A stretch of DNA of 64,000 nt from Lewinellaceae bacterium. Its GTDB lineage: Bacteria; Bacteroidota; Bacteroidia; Chitinophagales; Saprospiraceae. Location: the NCBI GenBank assembly GCA_020636325.1, contig JACJYC010000002.1, forward strand, positions 967,501-1,031,500, in the 5' to 3' direction. The notes below the pieces were generated by a model. That model saw only the letters and a program-made list of their open reading frames with translations. It had not been told where the DNA came from and did no database searches. Positions 1-7,913 of this stretch are shown here, piece after piece. The position numbers and the translations under genes were made by a program. Within the stretch, counting starts at the first letter, position 1, and the number at the start of each line of letters is the position of its first letter.

Positions 1-87
1 ATCACCTTCCAGATCGGCGGCGGATTTATCGAAGTGTTGAATAACGAGATTGCCCTCCTGGTTCAGGGGGTCAAAAATATCAAGTAA
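1..87 (+). CDS. atpC: ATP synthase F1 epsilon subunit, C-terminal end (partial)
   Basis: Only the last 28 codons are present; the gene begins before the window. The visible peptide is a Gly-rich GGGFIEV strand followed by a short helix, which matches the end of the beta-sandwich domain of the epsilon subunit, where GG-x-(V/I)EV-x-N-N is typical. Epsilon couples the gamma-subunit stalk to the catalytic F1 head of ATP synthase at the cytoplasmic membrane. The peptide ends soon after the beta-sandwich, so the long C-terminal helical domain of the E. coli protein seems absent, as in many Bacteroidota. A hairpin with a T-tract follows directly, which suits the last gene of an operon. The call rests on a short fragment. 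Confidence 0.72.
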   Translation: MTFQIGGGFIEVLNNEIALLVQGVKNIK

Positions 88-109
88 TTATTGCCGTTCA
101 GGCAAATTC

Positions 110-145
110 AAAAAGGCAGGGCTTTTCATGGTCCTGCCTTTTTTA
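110..145. terminator. Bidirectional rho-independent terminator
   Basis: An 11-bp stem (AAAAAGGCAGG pairing with CCTGCCTTTTT) closes a loop of about 12 nt and has a T-run on each strand. It lies between the converging atpC (+) and lipoprotein (-) genes and can serve both. Confidence 0.85.
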
Positions 146-158
146 TTTACAGCGATGT

Positions 159-515
159 TTATTGTTTGGCAATGCTTGTCAGGCTGATCTTCGGCACCTT
201 AAAATCCTTGGCAGGTATATCGGTCGGGCCGGGCTTTTCAACCCAGGCGCTGTCCGGAAGCTGGGCGCCGTCGAACAGGACCTTGAGGCCGTCCTGCTTG
301 AAGGTTTCCTCCAGCGGCTGATCGGGGGAGAGGAGCCTGGGGGAAGGGTCGTTTACCTGGATGAAATACTGGTAGACACCCCGGGAAATGACCACCATTT
401 TGATGGTGGCTTCCTGGTTGGTGAAGTTGGTATTGGTTTTGCCGGCGGTTTCTTTCTGGCACTGAGCCGCCAGCAACAGTACGCCGCCCAATAAAACAGA
501 TTTGATCATTTTCAT
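159..515 (-). CDS. Small exported lipoprotein of unknown function
   Basis: 118 residues. The N-terminus is a lipoprotein signal: KMIK, a hydrophobic VLLGGVLLLAAQ stretch and a lipobox-like LAAQ-C with Cys19. The mature part is acidic to neutral and has no motif I recognise; its centre (IKMVVISRGVYQYFIQV) looks like paired beta strands. It follows the DCC-family gene on the same strand after 57 nt, so co-transcription is plausible, and it ends at the terminator shared with atpC. Attachment to the inner or outer membrane through a lipid is inferred from the lipobox. Function is unknown. Confidence 0.8.
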   Translation of the reverse strand: MKMIKSVLLGGVLLLAAQCQKETAGKTNTNFTNQEATIKMVVISRGVYQYFIQVNDPSPRLLSPDQPLEETFKQDGLKVLFDGAQLPDSAWVEKPGPTDIPAKDFKVPKISLTSIAKQ

Positions 516-572
516 AGCTTTTATGAGGTTAGACCCTTTTCGGAAGCGGCCGGGTTGGGTCCGAACCCTGTA

Positions 573-1001
573 TTATGAATGAACTTTTTTGACGCTATCC
601 AGGAACCGGCTGCGCAATTCGGGGGTCGGCACCATGCAGGATTCCCGTTTGCCGAACCAGCGATACCGGTTTTTTGCCACCCAGTTGTAGATACCGTCCC
701 GGATGAATTTCGGGATGATGACCAGCGCGTAAGCCAGGGGCCAGAGGCCGTTCAACCGCCGCGCAACCCTCAGGCCGACATCCGAATGGGTGTAGAACCG
801 GTTGTTCTCATAAAGCACTACGGTATCCATGGAATGCGCCGGCAAACCGGCGGTTGCGGACAATTCCTTGCCGAGATCCGATTGAAGGGCAGCAAACCTG
901 AAGACCGCTTTTTTATCTCTTTTGATGACAAATTGTACGAACCCGTTGCACAGGTTGCACACGCCGTCAAAGAGAAGAATGGGATGATCTTGGTCTTTCA
1001 T
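573..1001 (-). CDS. DCC family (DUF393) thiol-disulfide oxidoreductase-like protein
   Basis: 142 residues, normal length for DUF393 (YuxK-like). Near the N-terminus is the diagnostic LLFDGVCNLCN motif, with the CxxC pair at about residues 15-18, followed by a second conserved part (ALQSDLG, then YTHSDVGLRVARRL) and the C-terminal RYRWFGKRESC. The family is predicted to have a thioredoxin-like fold with a redox or structural CxxC; no substrate is known. There is no signal peptide, so it is probably cytoplasmic. It is divergent from psd, with about 80 nt between the starts, and is followed by the small lipoprotein gene. Confidence 0.88.
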   Translation of the reverse strand: MKDQDHPILLFDGVCNLCNGFVQFVIKRDKKAVFRFAALQSDLGKELSATAGLPAHSMDTVVLYENNRFYTHSDVGLRVARRLNGLWPLAYALVIIPKFIRDGIYNWVAKNRYRWFGKRESCMVPTPELRSRFLDSVKKVHS

Positions 1002-1025
1002 ATCAGAATAACAACTGAACCGGCC

Positions 1026-1059
1026 TTTTGCTCAATTTAAAGGGATATTCCTATTTTTG
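1026..1059 (+). promoter_or_regulatory. Promoter of psd (TTTTG-N21-TATTTTTG)
   Basis: A TTTTG at 1026-1030 and a TATTTTTG at 1052-1059, 21 nt apart, match the Bacteroidota sigma-ABfr pattern (TTTG / TAnnTTTG). Transcription would start near 1066, which supports the ATG at 1082 over the upstream in-frame start at 1028. Confidence 0.75.
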
Positions 1060-1081
1060 CCGATATCAAGTCCGAAAGATA

Positions 1082-1735
1082 ATGCAAATACACCGAGAAG
1101 GCTCCCGTATCCTCATGATCACCATTGGCGGGCTGGTTTTGCTGAATGCGGCGGTAAAAGTGTTCTGGCCGGCAGCCGTTTTGGTGGCTTTGGGGCTTTC
1201 CGCAGTGCTTTTTCTGGTCATCCTCCAGTTTTTCAGGCACCCCGAACGAACGATACCTGTGATGGATGACAACACGGTTTACGCACCCGCCGACGGGAAA
1301 GTGGTGGTGATCGAAGAGGTTGATGAACCGGAATATTTCAAGGATAGGAGGCTTCAGGTTTCCATTTTCATGTCGCCGGTGAATGTGCACGTCAACCGCA
1401 ATCCGGTCGGCGGAAAGGTGGCATATGTGCAATACCACCCCGGCAAATACCTGGTCGCCTGGCACCCGAAATCCTCTACCGAAAACGAACGGACCACCGT
1501 TGTCATCGAAACGGAAAAACACCCGATCCTGATCCGCCAGATTGCCGGCGCTATGGCTAAACGGATCAGGACATACCTCACACCCGGCCAAACCGTCCGG
1601 CAGGGCGATGAGCTGGGATTCATCACCTTTGGTTCGAGAGTGGATATTTTATTACCTTTGAACGCAACCACGGCTGTGAACATCGGCCAGACGGTTAGGG
1701 CCAACAAAACGGTCATCGCAAATCTGACCCCGTAA
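1082..1735 (+). CDS. psd: Phosphatidylserine decarboxylase family proenzyme
   Basis: 217 residues. Converts phosphatidylserine to phosphatidylethanolamine at the membrane. The short bacterial/archaeal-type Psd is recognised from the N-terminal MQIHREG followed by two hydrophobic segments (about residues 12-50), RHPERTIP, VYAPADGKVV, the FMSPVNVHVNRNP stretch and the self-cleavage motif FGSRVD, where Gly184-Ser185 would be cut to form the pyruvoyl group. The start at 1082 gives the conserved N-terminus and follows a good promoter; an earlier in-frame codon at 1028 lies upstream of the -7 box. A micro-protein and a symporter follow on the same strand within 180 nt and may be co-transcribed. Confidence 0.93.
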   Translation: MQIHREGSRILMITIGGLVLLNAAVKVFWPAAVLVALGLSAVLFLVILQFFRHPERTIPVMDDNTVYAPADGKVVVIEEVDEPEYFKDRRLQVSIFMSPVNVHVNRNPVGGKVAYVQYHPGKYLVAWHPKSSTENERTTVVIETEKHPILIRQIAGAMAKRIRTYLTPGQTVRQGDELGFITFGSRVDILLPLNATTAVNIGQTVRANKTVIANLTP

Positions 1736-1746
1736 ATCGACGCTGA

Positions 1747-1887
1747 ATGGAGCCGGAAAAAACAAATGTTGATCCCGACGATAAGCCGCCGATCCTGGGG
1801 GCATGGAAAAATCTTTATGCCTTTGTATTAATCCTGCATGCTATCGTCATCACCTTGTTTTACCTCTTTACCAAGGTATATTCCTAA
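1747..1887 (+). CDS. Single-pass membrane micro-protein upstream of symporter
   Basis: 46 residues, ATG to TAA. It has an acidic/proline N-terminus (MEPEKTNVDPDDKPP), then LGAWKNLYAFVLILHAIVI and further hydrophobic residues that would form one membrane helix, ending in YLFTKVYS. It sits 11 nt after psd and 24 nt before the sodium:solute symporter on the same strand. From memory, Bacteroidota often carry a similar short TM protein directly before SSS-family symporters, so it may be an accessory subunit, but I cannot confirm this. The coding call rests on position, reading frame and a plausible membrane helix. Confidence 0.68.
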   Translation: MEPEKTNVDPDDKPPILGAWKNLYAFVLILHAIVITLFYLFTKVYS

Positions 1888-1911
1888 AACAACCGCAAGT
1901 CAACAAATACC

Positions 1912-3612
1912 ATGCACCCGATTGACTGGACTGTAATGCTGGGCACCCTTTTCGGAATTGTGGCGTTCGGCGTTTACAAGACCCGCAACATCGCCAGCGT
2001 TCAAAGCTATTTATTAGGCGACCGGGATCTGAAATGGTGGACCATCGGCCTGTCCGTCATGGCCACCCAGGCCAGCGCCATCACCTTCCTGTCCACACCC
2101 GGCCAGGCGTACGATTCCGGCATGGGCTTCGCTCAGTTTTATTTCGGATTGCCGGTAGCGATGGTCATCCTTTGCATTTTTGCCCTGCCGCTTTTTTACC
2201 GCCTCAATGTATACACGGCTTACGAATACCTCGAAGGCCGGTTTGACCTGCGCACGAGGGTGCTTACGGCTATTCTCTTTCTTATCCAGCGAGGCCTGGC
2301 GGCCGGGATCACCATATTTGCGCCGGCGATTATCCTTTCAACGATTCTGGGGTGGAACCTCAACCTGACCATCCTGTTTATCGGCCTCATCGTCACTTTT
2401 TATACCGTTTTCGGCGGGTCGAAGGCGGTCAGCGTGACCCAGAAACAGCAAATGATCATTATTTTGATCGGGATGGTGGTTGCTGCCGTAGTGGTCGTGT
2501 TGAAATTGCCCAAGGAAGTCCATTTTACCGATGCCGTCAGCATCGCGGGCAAATTGGGCAAGCTGAATGTAGTGGATTTCAAATTCGACCTTTCCGACCG
2601 CTATAATTTCTGGTCGGGCATGCTGGGCGGAGTATTCTTATTTTTGTCGTATTTCGGTACCGACCAGTCGCAGGTGCAGCGGTACCTTTCCGGGCGGTCC
2701 CTGGCGGAAAGCCGGCTGGGACTGCTGTTCAACGGCATTCTCAAGGTACCCATGCAATTCCTGGTCCTTTTTGTCGGCACCATGGTCTTTGTCTTTTACC
2801 TGTATGTCAAGCCGCCGGTACACTTCAATTCCGCCAACGTCAAACTGGTAGAATCGGAACAGGCTTACCAGGACCTGGCCGATCAACACGCCCGCATATT
2901 CGAAGCCAGAAAAGCAGAAACGCAGCATTTGCTTTCGGCCATCCACAGCAATGATGAGCGGGGTATCGAAGAGAGCAAGGCGAAAATGCAGGGCCTTAAA
3001 TTGAAAAAGGATACCATCGAATCGAAGGTGGATGAGCTGATCCTGGAAAAGAACCCGTCCGCAAAGGTGGAGGATCGGGATTACGTCTTCCTTTCTTTTG
3101 TGATGACGGCCCTGCCGATCGGCATTGTCGGGTTGCTGCTGGCGGTTATCTTTTCGGCTGCCATGTCTTCTACTTCTTCGGAACTCAACGCATTGGCCAC
3201 CGCAACAGTAGTGGACATTTACCGCCGCTTGTACCGCCCGAACGAAACGGATCACCACTATCTGCAGGCGTCCAAATTACTGACCGTCACCTGGGGCGCC
3301 ATTGCCCTGTTGTTTGCCGCCTCCGCTCAATTCTTTGAAAACCTGATCCAGTTGGTCAACATTATCGGTTCCTTGTTCTACGGCCCGATCCTGGGCATTT
3401 TCGTGGTCGCTTTCGGCCTGAAGAAGATAGGGGGAAGAGCCGTGTTCTGGGGCGCCGTTTGCGGAGAAGCAGTTGTCTTAATGGTGTTTTTATCCAATGT
3501 GCTTGAATTCTCGGACATTTCGTTCCTTTGGTTCAATCCGATCGGCTGCATTGCTGTTGTCTTGTTCAGCCTTATGTTCCAGCAATTCAGGAATCGACCT
3601 GCGCAGGCTTAA
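1912..3612 (+). CDS. Sodium:solute symporter (SSS family)
   Basis: 566 residues, a polytopic inner-membrane protein with about 13-14 hydrophobic segments. SSS hallmarks include the N-terminal WTIGLSVMATQASAITFLSTPG region, YTAYEYLEGRFDLRTR, and FFGTDQSQVQRYLSGRSL-type sequence in the middle (YFGTDQSQVQRYLSGRS here). A soluble, charged insert of roughly 90 residues (about residues 305-390, Glu/Lys/Gln-rich and probably coiled-coil) separates two membrane segments. The family couples Na+ entry to uptake of sugars, amino acids, nucleosides or vitamins; the substrate cannot be read from the sequence. It follows psd and the micro-protein and ends 18 nt from a converging gene. Confidence 0.9.
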   Translation: MHPIDWTVMLGTLFGIVAFGVYKTRNIASVQSYLLGDRDLKWWTIGLSVMATQASAITFLSTPGQAYDSGMGFAQFYFGLPVAMVILCIFALPLFYRLNVYTAYEYLEGRFDLRTRVLTAILFLIQRGLAAGITIFAPAIILSTILGWNLNLTILFIGLIVTFYTVFGGSKAVSVTQKQQMIIILIGMVVAAVVVVLKLPKEVHFTDAVSIAGKLGKLNVVDFKFDLSDRYNFWSGMLGGVFLFLSYFGTDQSQVQRYLSGRSLAESRLGLLFNGILKVPMQFLVLFVGTMVFVFYLYVKPPVHFNSANVKLVESEQAYQDLADQHARIFEARKAETQHLLSAIHSNDERGIEESKAKMQGLKLKKDTIESKVDELILEKNPSAKVEDRDYVFLSFVMTALPIGIVGLLLAVIFSAAMSSTSSELNALATATVVDIYRRLYRPNETDHHYLQASKLLTVTWGAIALLFAASAQFFENLIQLVNIIGSLFYGPILGIFVVAFGLKKIGGRAVFWGAVCGEAVVLMVFLSNVLEFSDISFLWFNPIGCIAVVLFSLMFQQFRNRPAQA

Positions 3613-3630
3613 CCGGACAGCGTGGATGGG

Positions 3631-4251
3631 CTATTCCGGCTTTTGGGCATCCCATTCGCCGCGCTGAACCGCCTTCCAGGTGGAAAACAACACCTCCTGT
3701 GACGGACGGTCTTCCGGGATCTCGCGCAAAGGCTCGCAGGGTTCGAGGCTGTCCCGGCACTCCTGCGGCAGCATCTGGTAAAGCCGCGTGCCTTGCGACT
3801 TCCAGGCGATCATTTCATCGGATACCGCTTTCACGATTTTCCCCGGATTGCCGACCACCAGGCTCCTGGCGGGGATCCTTTCGCCTGCTTTTATAAAGGT
3901 CAGTGCGCCGACGATGCATTCGTCTCCGACCACAACCTCATCCATGACCACTGCGTTCATACCGATGAGGCTGTTCCTGCCGATCTCCGCGCCGTGGATG
4001 ACGGCCCCATGCCCGATATGCGCCCCGGCGTGCAGACAAACGGTGATGCCCGGAAACATATGTACGGTGCAGTTTTCCTGCACATTACAGCCGTCCTCGA
4101 TCACAATCCCGCCCCAATCTCCGCGGATAGCGGCTCCCGGGCCGATATACACATCGCGGCCTATGATGACATTGCCCGTCACCGCCGCCTGGGGATGAAC
4201 GAACGCGGATGGATGAATGACCGGCCTGAAACCCTTGAATGCATAAATCAT
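3631..4251 (-). CDS. Gamma-carbonic-anhydrase-like hexapeptide-repeat protein (PaaY/CaiE type)
   Basis: 206 residues when started at MIYAFKGF; the longer frame adds 21 residues without conserved character. The sequence is a left-handed beta-helix of hexapeptide repeats (VTGNVIIGRDVYIGPGAAIRGDWG, interrupted here for length), with metal-ligand histidines in NCTVHMFPG and AHIGHGAVIHG, and a C-terminal helix starting at MIAWKSQGTRLYQ. This pattern matches PaaY/CaiE-type proteins, which form trimers; PaaY is a thioesterase acting on dead-end CoA thioesters of phenylacetate breakdown. No paa genes are nearby, so a general carbonic anhydrase or acyl-CoA housekeeping role is equally possible. It converges with the symporter gene. 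Confidence 0.85.
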   Translation of the reverse strand: MIYAFKGFRPVIHPSAFVHPQAAVTGNVIIGRDVYIGPGAAIRGDWGGIVIEDGCNVQENCTVHMFPGITVCLHAGAHIGHGAVIHGAEIGRNSLIGMNAVVMDEVVVGDECIVGALTFIKAGERIPARSLVVGNPGKIVKAVSDEMIAWKSQGTRLYQMLPQECRDSLEPCEPLREIPEDRPSQEVLFSTWKAVQRGEWDAQKPE

Positions 4252-4271
4252 AAACCAAATGTTAAATTTTA

Positions 4272-5216
4272 TTGCAATCGTCAATTTTGGCGTATCTTTT
4301 GGGAAATACCACATTTTTTAACCAAACAACCTCGTTACCCGCCGTGGCGCAATTCAATTGGGTCTATTTAAGTGATAACGGAAAACGTCACAACATCGGT
4401 CTTTTCCACGGCGACCGGACCGGGCACCTTATGGTCCACTGCAATATGCGGGTAGTACTGATCGATTTCAGCGTCCGCAGTTCGGCAAAATATAGTTTTT
4501 TCCTCGATGATGACCTTTGCGAGATCATCATCGAACAAAAAGGCGATAAATTTTCCTACGGATTTGAAATTAATAAAGAGGTCGATACACCGAAAAACCG
4601 CCACCGGAAATCGGTAGATCGAAAGGAGTGGCGGCAGGCTTTCCTGTTTTTCGGCATCTTTATTGCCCTTGTTGCGCTGACGGCTTTTTTTCTGGTCGGC
4701 AGCAATCGCGGTTTTGATAAAAAATCCAGCCTTACCCTGACCGCCAATTCACCGCAAAGCGTCGCCAGGGTCTTCATCCTGGACCAAAAAGGCGATACGC
4801 TCCAGATCAATTACAGTTTCATTGCCGGGGAAAGGCCCGTTGAATGCACAGCAAAGGTCATATCCCCGCTGGGGCCCGTTTTTCCGTTGGAGTCGGGGGA
4901 TGAGTTCCGGGTCAGTTATTCGCCGCAACAACCGGCTGTCAATGCCATCGATTTCCGCCATCCGGTTGAGGAGCAATTGAAACGCTATTTTCAACGAACG
5001 CTCAAGCGCCATCTTGACCTGAATCCGAGTGTGACCCGGGATCAGGCCCAATGCCTTATCAATATTGCTTTTGAGTTGAAATCCCTGGAAGGTTTAGCGG
5101 ATTTTTTCTTTCAGAATGCCGCTCCGGACGTCAATCCGATGCACAACGAGATCACCTATAAAAGACTAATTCGCGACATTCCCTTTACAGAACTCAAGGA
5201 AAAACGCTGTTGGTGA
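4272..5216 (+). CDS. Membrane-anchored protein of unknown function, TTG start
   Basis: 314 residues from TTG at 4272; other in-frame TTGs lie at 4287 and 4299. The first ATG (4430) would cut into a compact N-terminal region (FNWVYLSDNGKRHNIGLFHG, then HLMVHCNMRVVLIDFSV) that looks like a folded beta-rich domain, so a non-ATG start is likely. After about 125 residues comes one membrane helix (AFLFFGIFIALVALTAFFLV), then an extracytoplasmic part of about 160 residues with two beta-type segments and a helical end. I recognise no family. It is divergent from the PaaY-like gene and followed by the subtilase gene. Confidence 0.7.
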   Translation: MQSSILAYLLGNTTFFNQTTSLPAVAQFNWVYLSDNGKRHNIGLFHGDRTGHLMVHCNMRVVLIDFSVRSSAKYSFFLDDDLCEIIIEQKGDKFSYGFEINKEVDTPKNRHRKSVDRKEWRQAFLFFGIFIALVALTAFFLVGSNRGFDKKSSLTLTANSPQSVARVFILDQKGDTLQINYSFIAGERPVECTAKVISPLGPVFPLESGDEFRVSYSPQQPAVNAIDFRHPVEEQLKRYFQRTLKRHLDLNPSVTRDQAQCLINIAFELKSLEGLADFFFQNAAPDVNPMHNEITYKRLIRDIPFTELKEKRCW

Positions 5217-5261
5217 TGGCGAATCCGTAACTTTCGGCCTGGTTTAAAAGCGCTTCCAATT

Positions 5262-7022
5262 ATGAAAAAACTTCTTCTTTCTCCTTTATTCATGCTGTTT
5301 ATCGGATTTTCATTGATATCGTCGGCTGCCTTTGCGGGCAGTTGGCGGGATAAGATCGATGCACAGCTTTATGAAAAAGCCGTTCAGGGCGGCCGGCAGG
5401 AATGCCTGGTGGTAATGACCGGCAAAGCGGACTTTTCAGGGATCCGCCTCCCTGACAAAAAAGCGGACAAAGGCGCATTCGTTTTCAATCGGCTTAAAGC
5501 ATTCGCCGAAGATAGACAACGCCCAATCCAGGAATTCCTGAGGGGAAGGCAAATTGCCTTTACTTCATTTTTCATTGTGAACGCGATATATCTCAAAGCC
5601 GATCTCGGGTTGTTGGAAGAGATTGCGCAAAGAGCGGATGTTCAACGCATTGATCCCAATCCATGGGTTGAGCAGGATATGCCGCGCGAAATCCCCGCGA
5701 ACGCCCGGGATGTAGAGTGGGGCGTAGCGAAAATCCTGGCCGACAGCGTATGGAGCATGGGCATTACCGGGCAGGGCGTGATCATCGGCGGACAGGATAC
5801 CGGTGTGGAATGGGACCATTCCCTCATCAAATCCCGTTATCGGGGCTGGGTGAACGAGACGCCGGATCACAACTACAACTGGCACGACGCCATCCACGCA
5901 CTGAGCCCGATCAACAACGACCCCGATACCAGCGCAACCAACAATCCCTGCGGATTGAACAGCAAGGTGCCTTGTGATGACAACAATCACGGTACCTATA
6001 CCATCGGAATCGTTCTGGGAGACGACGGGGCGGGCAACCAAACCGGTGTGGCGCCCGGCGCTACCTGGATCGCCTGCAGGAATATGGATCGCGGATCCGG
6101 CAGTCCCGCAACTTATATCGAGGGATTCCAGTGGTTTCTGGCGCCTACCGATGTGGACGGCAATAACCCGAACCCCGCCATGGCGCCCCATGTGATCAAC
6201 AACTCGTGGTCGTGCCCCGAATCTGAGGGCTGCAACCCCGGCAATTGGGACCTGATGGAAGAAGCCGTCGAAAACCTGCGTACGGCCGGTGTGGTTGTGA
6301 TCGTATCCGCGGGTAATGAAGGCCCCAATTGTCATACCATCGACGCAGCGCCCGCCATTTTCAGCGGCGCATTTGCCGTGGGCGCAACCCGGAGCAACGA
6401 CACCATCGCCAATTTCAGCAGCAGAGGCCTTGTAGCAGCCGACGGCAGTTTCCGGCCCAAACCCGATGTATCCGCTCCCGGCGTAGGCATCCGCTCCGCC
6501 CGGCGCGGCAATAAGTTCATGACCGCAAACGGAACAAGTGCGGCAGGACCGATGGTGGTAGGCGTAGTGGCGCTCATGCTGGAGGCCAACCCGCTGCTGG
6601 AGGGCAAAGTGGAAACCATCGAATCCATTCTTCGCGCTGCGGTCGACCCGGCTTATGCCGACCAGACCTGTGACGAAATCTCAGGCGAAACCTTCCCCAA
6701 TCCAATGGTCGGGTACGGGCGGATCAACGCGCTGACAGCCGTAGAAATGGCGCTGGATGTCAATATTTCGGACACTTCTGAAAACGTGTTGCCGGATATC
6801 AAGATCTCTCCAAACCCGTTCCGTGAAGAGGTGAAATTTGAAATCCCGACGGCCGGAGAAGTTGCGCTTTCCGTATTCGATGTCAGCGGCCGGCGATTGA
6901 CCGGGACAACTTCGAAAGCAGAAACATTCACCGTAAACCTGGGGCGGCTGCCTTCGGGGGTTTATTTTTACGAAATCCGGCAGCAAGGCCGCACCTGGAC
7001 GGGGAAACTGGTTAAGTTGTAA
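5262..7022 (+). CDS. Secreted subtilisin-like serine peptidase (S8) with T9SS sorting domain
   Basis: 586 residues. A Sec signal peptide (residues 1-25, ending AAFA) precedes an inhibitor-like propeptide (about 30-140) and an S8 catalytic domain with Asp179 (GGQDTGVEWDH), His243 (NNHGTYTIG) and Ser426 (NGTSAAGPM); the oxyanion Asn is expected in SAGNEGPN. The last 75-80 residues are a type A T9SS sorting domain (IKISPNPFREEV, LSVFDVSGRRL, LPSGVYFYEI, KLVKL), so the protease should be exported by the T9SS and anchored or released at the surface. It stands alone; a MITE-like element begins 13 nt after the stop. Substrates are unknown; nutrition or protein turnover is likely. Confidence 0.95.
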   Translation: MKKLLLSPLFMLFIGFSLISSAAFAGSWRDKIDAQLYEKAVQGGRQECLVVMTGKADFSGIRLPDKKADKGAFVFNRLKAFAEDRQRPIQEFLRGRQIAFTSFFIVNAIYLKADLGLLEEIAQRADVQRIDPNPWVEQDMPREIPANARDVEWGVAKILADSVWSMGITGQGVIIGGQDTGVEWDHSLIKSRYRGWVNETPDHNYNWHDAIHALSPINNDPDTSATNNPCGLNSKVPCDDNNHGTYTIGIVLGDDGAGNQTGVAPGATWIACRNMDRGSGSPATYIEGFQWFLAPTDVDGNNPNPAMAPHVINNSWSCPESEGCNPGNWDLMEEAVENLRTAGVVVIVSAGNEGPNCHTIDAAPAIFSGAFAVGATRSNDTIANFSSRGLVAADGSFRPKPDVSAPGVGIRSARRGNKFMTANGTSAAGPMVVGVVALMLEANPLLEGKVETIESILRAAVDPAYADQTCDEISGETFPNPMVGYGRINALTAVEMALDVNISDTSENVLPDIKISPNPFREEVKFEIPTAGEVALSVFDVSGRRLTGTTSKAETFTVNLGRLPSGVYFYEIRQQGRTWTGKLVKL

Positions 7023-7035
7023 GTCATAAGTCATA

Positions 7036-7418
7036 ACGGAGCTTTCGCGTAAGGACATCCATCCTTCATGACAAAACCGTTGTGCGGCCCGTTAGGTCCG
7101 CGATCTCTGGTGTGCCGGGCATGGCACTACGCTAAAGGGTGAGAAAGATACGCAATTTGTCCCGCCAGCTTCAAACCGGCAACATCCGTATCGGTGGATT
7201 CCGAACCGGCCCCATTAAATATGGATAGAATGGATTTCAACGGGCGTCGCAGATCTTCATATACCGGCCCTACAGGCCGGTGGCTTACGTGTTGCCGGGG
7301 TGCTACAGGTATTGCGATCCTAACGGACCGCTGTACTGGGCAGCTCAATCAGGGGGAAAGGCATCCGTATTGCGAATGCAAATCGAAGAAGTCCATTTTT
7401 GTTACGCGAAAGGGCCGT
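7036..7418. mobile_element. MITE-like element with 17-bp terminal inverted repeats
   Basis: The ends are ACGGAGCTTTCGCGTAA (7036-7052) and TTACGCGAAAGGGCCGT (7402-7418), inverted copies of each other at 15 of 17 positions. CATA lies immediately outside each end (7032-7035 and 7419-7422), as expected for a short target duplication. The 383 bp carry no credible ORF and include the self-complementary GGCCCTACAGGCC near 7270. It looks like a non-autonomous element moved by a transposase encoded elsewhere; the transposase family is unknown. It fills the gap between the subtilase and DoxX genes. Confidence 0.62.
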
Positions 7419-7468
7419 CATAAGTTGTAAGTGGCCTGTATAGCGGCATACGACTTACAACTTACGAC
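7417..7468. repeat. Inverted repeat next to the MITE-like element
   Basis: GTCATAAGTTGTAAGT (7417-7432) and ACTTACAACTTACGAC (7453-7468) are inverted copies at 15 of 16 positions. A related TAAGTTGTAAGTCATAAG tract lies at about 7014-7031, left of the element, so the element seems to have landed in or brought along this repeat. The arms end 13 nt before the DoxX start and could affect its translation or transcription. Confidence 0.6.
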
Positions 7469-7481
7469 TAACCAAAACACC

Positions 7482-7913
7482 ATGATAAGAAGAACCCTGT
7501 TTTCGGCCGAACCCATGTACCAGCGTCAGGGTGTCGGCATTGTACGCATGATCGTCGGCGCACTGATGGCTTATCACGGGCAGGAGGTGTTCAATCCGGC
7601 CTTGATGGCCGAGTACACGACGTGGGATACCTTTGCCGGCCCAAATGCCGGACTGATGGTCTATGCGGGTAAGACCTCCGAACTTGTGGCGGGGCTGTTG
7701 CTCTTGCTGGGGTTGTTGACCCGTATCGGAGCGCTGCTGACCATCGGTACCTTATCCTATATTACCTTCTTTGTGGGCAGCGGCCGGTTCTGGTATGAAG
7801 ACCAGCACCCGTTCATGTTTGTCCTGTTTGGGGTCTTGTTCCTTTTTACGGGTCCCGGCGCCTGGAGTCTGGACGGGCTTATCGCATCTGCAAAGAAAAA
7901 TCGCGCCGATTAA
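7482..7913 (+). CDS. DoxX family membrane protein
   Basis: 143 residues, four hydrophobic segments (around residues 18-38, 60-80, 82-100 and 108-128), with the DoxX-like RMIVGALMAYHGQEVF and LVAGLLLLLGLLTRIGALL regions. DoxX proteins are small inner-membrane proteins, linked in some organisms to thiosulfate:quinone oxidoreductase or oxidative-stress complexes; here no partner is nearby, so the specific role is unknown. The ATG at 7482 is preferred because the upstream in-frame extension lies in an inverted repeat. Its stop overlaps the stop of the converging DUF5723 gene by 4 nt. Confidence 0.85.
   Translation: MIRRTLFSAEPMYQRQGVGIVRMIVGALMAYHGQEVFNPALMAEYTTWDTFAGPNAGLMVYAGKTSELVAGLLLLLGLLTRIGALLTIGTLSYITFFVGSGRFWYEDQHPFMFVLFGVLFLFTGPGAWSLDGLIASAKKNRAD

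Noticed and set aside
7194..7430. Frames inside the MITE-like element
   Set aside because: Short, without motifs and spanning the terminal repeats.
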